This document shows positions 56,614 through 64,000 of a stretch of 64,000 nucleotides of DNA, one piece after another. Each line of letters begins with the position of its first letter. Position 1 is the stretch's first letter. The DNA is from Batkoa obscura. Its lineage: Eukaryota > Entomophthoromycota > Entomophthoromycetes > Entomophthorales > Batkoaceae. The notes beneath the pieces are model-generated. The model did no database searches. It had not been told where the DNA came from and was given only the letters and a program-made list of their open reading frames with translations. The stretch spans positions 496,001 to 560,000 of the forward strand of contig JASVEC010000010.1 in assembly GCA_030770535.1 (NCBI GenBank). The letters run 5' to 3'. The translations under genes and the position numbers were made by a program.

Positions 56614-58155
56614 ATGATGCGAATCATCAGTTATAAAACGCAAAAGCGAGATAAAAGAAGTAATGCTATCAAGGAAGATAAACTGAAGAATAATAATATA
56701 GCTACTAAGAAAAACTATCAAGTTCGATTTATTAACGACTTTATTGAATATATGCCAGAAAAAATTGTGATTTCAACAACACAATTTGATATATTAAAGA
56801 GTTTAATGAAAAAGCAATTGCTTCAATATTCTGTAGGTGTACATATGGACAACTTATTAAGTGTATTACAATACCCAAATAAAAATAGCATGAACAAAGG
56901 ATTGAAATTGTTCAAATATATTATGGAAAATTTAAATAGTTATCAAAGTGGATTTAAGACTAATAATGCACTAGCAAATAATAAAGTTAATAAAGATTTT
57001 TTTAATTTAATATTGAGATCATTTCGGGAAAATGCATGTAAACTCTTCAATATATTTTATAGAAAAAAGTTTTACTTTGATCAACTAAATCTGAAATTAA
57101 GACTAGCAGTTTTAGCTTGTGGTTTAGTTTGGTTACCTAATACTGATTTAGTAACTCAATTCTTAAATAAAGTAAATCACCATCTTGGTGTGTATTTTAA
57201 GAAACCTAGTGACATTCCTATCTCATTTTCTAGCTTACAGACAATCACACTTATTCTGACACATCTTAGAGGTTGTACATGGACATATGGTAAGCGTATT
57301 ATGTTAACTATAATTGGTAAAAGAATCATAGGAATCATGGGATTAAACAGAGTATATAATTGCAATTATAAACTATCCATCGAGAGAAAATTATTGTATT
57401 CTGCATTTATTTTTAACTCTGCATGTAGTTCAATATCACAGTTCACTTCAACAACTTTACCATTTAAATTAATAAAACCGGAATATAGTCTTAATTCCAA
57501 TATCTCAAAATTAAGCCTAATAGATATTCATTGCTTAACTGATTTATTCTTAGCTGATTTATTTATTCAACTTTCGGATAGCATAATTACCTTATCAAAC
57601 ATTCAACAACTGCTTATAATCGCACCAGAAGAACACATTAATAATCTAAACCATGCCACAAAATTAAAAGAAGGGCTAAATCAATTTTTACAAACTATTA
57701 TAATCAAATCAAATAAGCTGAAATTAATACCTAATGCACCATCAGAAAGGATAGATGATATTTTGATGTTTTTTAAATGTTTCTTTTCATTTATTGATTT
57801 TTATGTACTTTCTTTCAACTTTTATCATTATGATGACCTAATTGATAATAATGACCCAAAGATCAAAAAGTTAGTATATGAAGCCTTAATTAAATGCTAC
57901 GATACAATCAATTATTTTATTGAGTTGAAACCAGAATGTTTAATTAGTGATACACTTCCATTTGTTGTTAGATGTGTTATATTTTTAATAAGACATTTAA
58001 AGTTTGATAATAAGAGAAAGAAAGATTATTCAAATCTTTTAAGAAAAAGCATTCAAAAAATTTCCTCCTTAAGTGATTTCCCGTCTTTTAATATGACAAT
58101 TGTACTTAATTTGAAAACAATTAACCTCGTTAATGATTTTATAAACGATTCTTAG
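56614..58155 (+). CDS. Zinc-cluster-type regulator lacking the Zn2Cys6 domain
   Basis: Intronless 513-aa frame. The first about 40 residues are basic (KRDKRSNAIKEDKLKNNN) but hold no cysteine cluster. From residue about 90 the layout follows the middle homology region of the zinc-cluster factor at 37670-39520: LKLRLAVLACGLVWLPNTDL versus LLNYSIYLSGLLLMDSDPFI, HHLGVYFKKPSDIPISFSSL versus IQYLLSFNRLKIKLNTVQAI, then IERKLLYSAFIFNSACSSIS versus LERMLTYNSLMFYVNFSPLM. The helical, Leu/Ile/Asn-rich remainder has no other domain. It may be a cofactor or dominant-negative partner, or a gene whose DNA-binding exon was lost. Confidence 0.7.
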   Translation: MMRIISYKTQKRDKRSNAIKEDKLKNNNIATKKNYQVRFINDFIEYMPEKIVISTTQFDILKSLMKKQLLQYSVGVHMDNLLSVLQYPNKNSMNKGLKLFKYIMENLNSYQSGFKTNNALANNKVNKDFFNLILRSFRENACKLFNIFYRKKFYFDQLNLKLRLAVLACGLVWLPNTDLVTQFLNKVNHHLGVYFKKPSDIPISFSSLQTITLILTHLRGCTWTYGKRIMLTIIGKRIIGIMGLNRVYNCNYKLSIERKLLYSAFIFNSACSSISQFTSTTLPFKLIKPEYSLNSNISKLSLIDIHCLTDLFLADLFIQLSDSIITLSNIQQLLIIAPEEHINNLNHATKLKEGLNQFLQTIIIKSNKLKLIPNAPSERIDDILMFFKCFFSFIDFYVLSFNFYHYDDLIDNNDPKIKKLVYEALIKCYDTINYFIELKPECLISDTLPFVVRCVIFLIRHLKFDNKRKKDYSNLLRKSIQKISSLSDFPSFNMTIVLNLKTINLVNDFINDS

Positions 58156-59501
58156 GTTAATAGAAGCAATATTATTATCAAATCAAAAGAACTTTATTAA
58201 TCTTTATACCTGAAGACATTGGTTTTATTTGATAAAAAGATTAAATCATTACAATTAAATTTGAGCTCTGATTACTAGGTTTTTTATCTTTATATCTGAT
58301 TTTAACGTAACAATTTTATAATACCATCCTTTTCTAATCGCCAATCAGTTAACCAAGTAACATTAAATCTTAACTGGGATAGTGTTAGTATCCATCGATC
58401 CTTTAAGTAACTTATATTTTCTTGACCTTGAAAGGTAAAAACCCCAAGCGTTTTATTTAAATAATAAAATTAATTTAATATCATTAACCTTCCAATTGCC
58501 ATTATTATATTTGTAATCTAAAAATTATTGTATTAACTAATTAAATTTATTTTAATCAAATTGTTCAAATTCCTTCCTCCTCCCTTGAATTTATTTTGAA
58601 AGATCTTAAACTCACCTTTTCTACCTGCCTTGTTGGATCTATCCTATGGACAATCTACTGTTCATATTGTAAGTACTTTGTTAGAACAGCTGGCGACAAT
58701 TTATTTTTATTATATCTGAGTATAAAATAAAAAATTGAGTAGTATGGTAATCTGTCATGAGGGATCAAAAGGCTTGACTCTAAGGCCCTAGATAAATGAC
58801 CCTCTGATCTTTTCCATAACTTACTTAATAAACTACTTGCCTTTAAAAGTCAAAAAATTTTAAACAAATAATTCTATGAAGTTTTAGAACTTTTTGAACC
58901 CTTTTTTAGTTTACTAATTTATATAAATGACTTGGTTGATTTAAAATAAAGAAAATTCAAAGATAGGAAAAAGTTACATGATAAAGAGCAAGAGCCTTAT
59001 TATGAACTAGGCTGAGATGGGATAAGTTTAACTAAATTTCCTTAGTTAATTTATTGGAAGATTATATACTGATTTTTACAAGGTTTTGTACACCAATAAA
59101 TGAACAGGACTTCGGTTAGGAGTAGTTGTTTTCATTTCAGCATTATTACAGTTGCATGTGGGGAAACTTGAAAATAGATCTATAGGAGAGCTTGTTGAAA
59201 CTTTAATGTATTACTTGAATAATACAAAAATCTACAAAAGTTGCTAAAAATTATTAAGTTTCTGGAAAGAAATTTTATAAAGCATAAAAAGGTTACACAA
59301 TATTTAAAGCAAACAAACAAGTGTGTCAGAGATTTTGTGTGATAGCACAAGAAATAAAATTATATTCCCTTTAGCTTTTTATAATTACCTATATCTTTAA
59401 TTCAATTTTCGAAAAAGACAAGTCCCAAATAATTAATTAACTAAAGGTGAATATATATATGTGTCAGATGAACTATGTATAAAAAGAAATGCTTAGATAA
59501 C

Positions 59502-59609
59502 ATTTGGGGATGTATTTTTGTATTTAAGAATTTTACCAACAAATTTTCCACTTAAATAGCGCTTAAGAAATGGAAAAAATAATGAAGTCAAAAAAAACAC
59601 TCCCATTTA
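59502..59609 (-). repeat. MITE copy 16
   Basis: Starts ATTTGGGGATGTATTTTTGT, core CACTTAAATAGCGCTTAAGA, ends ACACTCCCATTTA. Well preserved. Confidence 0.88.
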
Positions 59610-59766
59610 ATAACTCAAACTCAATACCATCAGCTTTTAACTAAGTTAATCAAAACCCAATCCTTTTTATTTTTTAATTTATGAAGACTAGAAAATACAT
59701 AGAATAGAGAAACAGTAGCTGGAGAGAGCAAAGAGAAATTATAAGCAGAAAATTTAGAATAAGAAG

Positions 59767-59873
59767 GATATGGAGCTACGTTTTTGTGTTTAAGAATTTT
59801 ACTAACAATCTTTCCACTCAAACAGCGCTTAAAAGATAGAAAAAAATGAAGCCAAAAAAACACTCCCATATGT
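59767..59873 (-). repeat. MITE copy 17
   Basis: Starts GATATGGAGCTACGTTTTTG, core CACTCAAACAGCGCTTAAAA, ends ACACTCCCATATG. Same orientation as copy 16, 158 bp apart. Confidence 0.87.
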
Positions 59874-60477
59874 AGCAAAAGATTAGTTGAAATAGTCAAA
59901 AATTTGGTAAGATAGGAGAAGTGAAAGGGATCTATTAGTAAAATTCATTTTTTTAAATATTTTTAATAATAATTTTAAGTTAGAGTGATTATTTGTTTTT
60001 ACTTTAAATTATTAATTATCTATCCTTATATAAAATAATTTTAGTTATTAAATGCACTTAAAAATATTCAGGTTGTGTAAACAAAGATATAGAACCATAG
60101 CCCACCAATTTGCTCACTCGATCTGGAATCGAGAACTTTATATAACACACGGTAGCCTAAACAAATGGCATTAACTTTTCAATCACCTCTTTTTACTTTT
60201 ATTAAAAATTTGTTATTAATAATATTGATACCCATCTCATTATTTATCACCGATTGAATTTGAAAGCTTATTTATAACTATTTCGATTAGCTTAACTATA
60301 ACTCAAAGAAACAATGAACACGCCCTCCTCTACTGAAAAATTTTGATAACAGATTTTCGATTTAATAATAGTCGAAGAAGGATAAAATAAAGAGATCAAA
60401 AGACACTCAAATGTTACCCTTGGTAACTATTTTAACTCAATAGTGCTACTCCCGTTTCAGTCCAATTTTCATTTAAC

Positions 60478-60581
60478 ATCTGGGGATGTGTTTTTTTGTT
60501 TAAGAATTTTGCTACAATCTTTCCACTCAAATAGCGCTTAAAAAATGGAAAAATAATGAAACTAAAAAAAACAGCCCCAAT
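60478..60581 (-). repeat. MITE copy 18
   Basis: Starts ATCTGGGGATGTGTTTTTTT, core CACTCAAATAGCGCTTAAAA, ends ACAGCCCCAATCT. Its internal sequence is close to copies 4 and 7 (shared TACAATCTTTCCA variant), hinting at a subfamily. Confidence 0.88.
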
Positions 60582-62863
60582 CTTATAAACTCAAAAGTTC
60601 TTTTAAAAGTTTGAAATTTCTCATTTCTTTCTCTTTGAGTCTAAAGGTATTGATAATATATTATTATTCTATGTTAATACTACAAGGTCACATCCTCATT
60701 ATCGCTCTTTTGAAGTTTGATGTTATTATCAAGGCTCTATTTTGCTTTGTTGTAATTTTTATTATATTTAAATAGTGCCCATAATGGATAAAGGTAATAT
60801 AAAAAACTTAGAAAGTTGTCCAAAAATAAAAAATAATTCATTCAATTGAAAGTTAAACTTTATTGATTATATATTAAAAAATAGCTTATTTATTTGTATA
60901 AAACCAGTAAAATAAAACGATCTTATTTTCTTTTAAAAACATTAATAAATATATATAAAACAATCAAAAAATTCAATGATTAAATTTTTGTATTACTCTA
61001 CTATTATTGCTAACGTCATAACTAAAATGACATTTGAAAGACGGATACAGTCATAGCCATTTTTCATTCATAGAATAAAAATTACAATGCAACCTAATAT
61101 TGAGAGGATTTATGAGCTATTGCAGAAGTAGGGTGTAACTAAATTAATGCGGGAAATTCTTAAGCTTGTATGAAAATGAATAAAATTCAAGTGGCTTCAT
61201 GCTTTAGATAAAAAGTAAGATTTTTGTTTACTAAGGTTCTTAGTTAGATACTATAAACCCATTAACTTTATTATTGTTCCTTTATAAAGATTGTCATTAG
61301 TCAAAAATACCAGGTTTTGAATTAATTAAGGCAAATAAAGTAACTAAAAAGTAAATAAAGTTTATGATAAAGTTTATAGATTTGTATATTAATCACATCA
61401 ATATTTTTTGGTTATTTATTTATTTATTATTGTTTTAATCTACTTCTCCGTAAAAAGTGATTAAACATTATATGTAAGTAACTTATATTACAAATTAATT
61501 TGAAACTATCCCTTTTTGATTAGTCAATAAACTCAAAATACTAGATAAATCTAAAATTCATTTTTTTTTCAATAGGCATATACTCTTTTCTTTCAATAAG
61601 TAGTTTCTAAACTAACTATTACTACTATAAAAACACTTAAATTTATATATATGATAATACCGTTCTATCTTTATATATGCTAAAACCTAGTAGAACCTTT
61701 AAAAATTAAATTTTAATATTCAAAATAAATCTAGAAAAAAAAACAAAATAATTCTATATAGAAAATTTTAAAAATTTTATTAGCGATATATCTACTTTGT
61801 GAATTAATAATATTAATAATTGGGCAAAAAAATATAAAAATAAACAGCATTTGGCTTAAAATAACATTTTTAGTGGTAATATGACTTCACGAAGGTGGAA
61901 AATAGAAATCTGATTGGTGCTTTAGAATTAGGGATACAAAATGTTATCTTAAAAATGTTTATAAGTTGGAACTAATCGATGATGAGAAAAGTTTTAAGCT
62001 AGAAAAAAACCTTAAAAATAGAAATATACGTTAGTTATCTATAATTAGTTTAAAACCTAATCTATTTTAACTTCAAATAGACTATATAATTGATCTATTA
62101 CAAAGCCACTTTTATTGAAATATTCAAATAGATTAACTTCATTTATGTGCGGAAAAGCCTGATAATCTTAAAGAAGAACTGGTTGTATTTTTAAATCTAT
62201 AAATTATCTTTTCCTTAAAAATTAATCCAAACAATTGGTGCATCGAAAAGAAAACTATGCCATTGTTGATTATTAAGGTACAACAAAGTTACTATCAGTA
62301 ATTTGATTTCAACATCGATTGGGCATTTTCAAGTTCGTAGTCCTTAAGTTTATCCATAAGGATATTTTCTATTTTTATATTGAATAAATACGAAATTAGA
62401 ATGCCCAACTTCATGTTTAAAAAAATTGATAATATATTATCCACGAATTAAATTACTACCTTCTATCTATCGTCAAATTAAAATGGGTTTACTTTTTAAA
62501 ACAATATTTGATTAGTGGAAATAATTTTCTACCGGTTCGATAAATCAGCTGTTGTTTTCTTAAATAGTTCAAGTTCTAGATATAGTACTAAGTCTTTTAA
62601 CTTGGGAACCATTATTTTTCAAAAAGCCAGTGAAATTGGCTTACCAAGTTAACTCATGAATTTTCTAATAATTTTCGAATGATAATTAGCCAATAAGATA
62701 AACTTTTGAATAGAAATTGGAACTTTATTCTTAAATATTGTACCAATATTATCATTTGTAACTAATCATAATATTTGATTGTTAAAAATAAAAACATAAT
62801 TTTTTATTTTGTTAATTTTTATTTCAATTACTTTTTTATCCTTTTTTTATTATTAAAAATATT

Positions 62864-64000
62864 ATGAGTACTTATATGTCCAGCAAAAACGAAAATTTAG
62901 ATCCATTACCAAGTAATGAAGATAATAATGATTCCGATTATCGAAACGGAAGACGATCCAGAGCGAGTCGGGAACAAGTAGCTATCTTAGAAGAATCATT
63001 TAAAAGTAATAATCAACCTAGTGCTAAAGCACGCGAATTATTAGCTAAAAAATTAAATATGCCAGAACGCACGGTTCAAATTTGGTTTCAAAATCGACGA
63101 GCAAAAATCAAATTAGGTCAACGTAAACATCATTTAGCTTTAAAAGAAGAAGCTTTACGTCAACATTGTTTAGCTGCCTATTCAGGTAGACCTTCTGTTT
63201 TACCTCCTCAATTAGTTAGACCTGGTTTAACTCCAGATTTACAAGCAGTTAGTGCTTTCCCTAATGCTTCCTCCCCAATGGTTAACAATGCCAACTTTTC
63301 CCCTTATCCAGCTAGTTCCCCTTTCTTCACCAATCAACCTACTTTCAATGGTAATTATTCATCAAATTTCTCTACCCCTGTTGTTAATACTATACCCGTA
63401 TTCGAAGATAATAGTCAATTTAATAATAGTAATAATACCAATGAAACGAGCAACACATTAAATAAAAATAATAATATTTTTCAATGTTCTATATTGACTA
63501 TAGGTACATGGCGAAGAATGCCCTTAGGTAATGATGAATTGGTATGTAGTTATAGTATTGAAACAAATCAAATGGCATGGGTGATTGGGGATAAAATGGC
63601 TAAATTTCGTATTTGTTTCCCATTTTCTTCGATTAAAAATATGACGTTAGCATTTATTGATGCTATCTATGCTGAATTAAGTATTGAGATTAATGGACCA
63701 CCTTCGTTTTCAACACTTAATAAAGATAAGGTTTGGTCGCCCTGTGGTGATTTTACGGAAAATCATCAAGCTAGCGTTAATCATAAACATGTGATTACTG
63801 GTGATGCTCAAAGTTTAAGAGTTCAATTATTAAAGTTATTAGAATTATCTTCTAGATTACAAAACATTACTGAAATCAAACAAACAGGACCAAGTAATAA
63901 TAATAGTAATACAAATAATCCAGGTAATTTAGCCCATAATATAACTAATAATAATCATCCTTATCAAACACCTACTCAAGAGAAAGTAATTCAATTTCCA
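62864..64000 (+). CDS. Homeodomain transcription factor, Phx1/Hoy1-like (partial, runs off right edge)
   Basis: The frame is open for 379 codons from the ATG at 62864 (MSTYMSSKNENLDPLPSNED) to the end of the window, so the C-terminus is missing. Homeodomain at residues about 27-85: NGRRSRASREQVAILEESFK, then NQPSAKARELLAKKLNMPER and recognition helix TVQIWFQNRRAKIKLGQRKH. Residue 51 Asn and the WFQNRR core are intact. A second conserved block LTIGTWRRMPLGNDELVCSY (residues about 212-231), then MAWVIGDKMAKFRICFPFSS, matches the extra domain of S. pombe Phx1/Yarrowia Hoy1-type factors. Between them is a Pro/Ser/Asn-rich linker; an Asn-rich stretch follows. Those relatives control stationary-phase and morphogenetic programmes. 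Confidence 0.9.
   Translation, partial: MSTYMSSKNENLDPLPSNEDNNDSDYRNGRRSRASREQVAILEESFKSNNQPSAKARELLAKKLNMPERTVQIWFQNRRAKIKLGQRKHHLALKEEALRQHCLAAYSGRPSVLPPQLVRPGLTPDLQAVSAFPNASSPMVNNANFSPYPASSPFFTNQPTFNGNYSSNFSTPVVNTIPVFEDNSQFNNSNNTNETSNTLNKNNNIFQCSILTIGTWRRMPLGNDELVCSYSIETNQMAWVIGDKMAKFRICFPFSSIKNMTLAFIDAIYAELSIEINGPPSFSTLNKDKVWSPCGDFTENHQASVNHKHVITGDAQSLRVQLLKLLELSSRLQNITEIKQTGPSNNNSNTNNPGNLAHNITNNNHPYQTPTQEKVIQFP

Larger units (their letters stand above)
58156..62863. other. Gene-poor intergenic region with three MITEs
   Basis: 58560-59100 and 60060-60180 are slightly less AT-rich. On the minus strand at 62100-62650 fragments such as MKLGILISYLFNIKIENILM and LNNQQWHSFLFDAPIVWINF recall F-box/LRR genes but are stop-broken. 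No intact gene. Confidence 0.45.

Noticed and set aside
60080-60165. tRNA-like phrase with a GGAATCGAG segment
   Set aside because: No acceptor or anticodon stem could be folded on either strand.
3144-60581. Regularly recurring similar repeats as a CRISPR-like array
   Set aside because: Copies are kilobases apart, in both orientations, with transposon-like ends; the context is a eukaryotic genome.

Overview
The window is a strongly AT-rich eukaryotic (fungal) nuclear segment. Genes are split by short introns, mostly about 45-90 bp, usually GT-AG with GTAAGT-like donors. Gene content is fungal: Zn2Cys6 zinc-cluster regulators, a PXB-PX-DUF3818 protein, a HAM1-like protein, a Vac7-like protein and a Phx1/Hoy1-type homeodomain factor. 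Two class-A-like seven-helix receptors and an F-box/LRR-like repertoire in very AT-rich DNA are reminiscent of an early-diverging fungus such as Conidiobolus (Entomophthoromycotina). That placement is an inference, not shown by a marker gene.

Layout. 0-4.4 kb: C-terminal part of a 7TM receptor, a decayed Tc1/mariner transposase, and a composite inverted-repeat element that has a second copy at 43.7-44.8 kb. 4.4-13.6 kb: PXB-PX-DUF3818 gene (-), HAM1-like gene (+) sharing a divergent promoter with CRE-like sites, and a prolyl-oligopeptidase-family gene (-). 13.7 kb: tRNA-Val(AAC). 16.4-17.6 kb: decayed LRR-like gene. 18.6-28.1 kb: housekeeping block of ribosomal eL6 and uL2, SNX3, a 146-aa unknown protein, protein phosphatase 5 and a Vac7-like protein. 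28.9 kb: SDR oxidoreductase copy 1. 31.5-39.5 kb: fumarylacetoacetase, a DCAF11/WDR23 WD40 protein and a zinc-cluster regulator. 39.5-49.9 kb: gene-poor stretch with MITEs, the second composite repeat, SDR copy 2 (identical CDS, inverted orientation) and receptor/LRR relics. 49.9-58.2 kb: intact 7TM receptor, secreted CAP protein, a membrane-anchored periplasmic-binding-like protein and a zinc-cluster-type regulator that lacks its DNA-binding domain. 58.2-62.8 kb: gene-poor with three MITEs. 62.9-64 kb: homeodomain gene running off the right edge.

Functional links are loose, as is usual for a fungal chromosome: endosome/vacuole trafficking (SNX3, PX protein, Vac7-like), translation (eL6, uL2, tRNA-Val), tyrosine catabolism (fumarylacetoacetase) and signalling (receptors, PP5, DCAF11). 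The most notable non-genic signals are an 18-copy, roughly 105-bp MITE family confined to intergenic DNA, a Tc1 relic whose decay looks like C-to-T/G-to-A mutation, and the two SDR copies, whose coding sequence is identical although the flanks have diverged.
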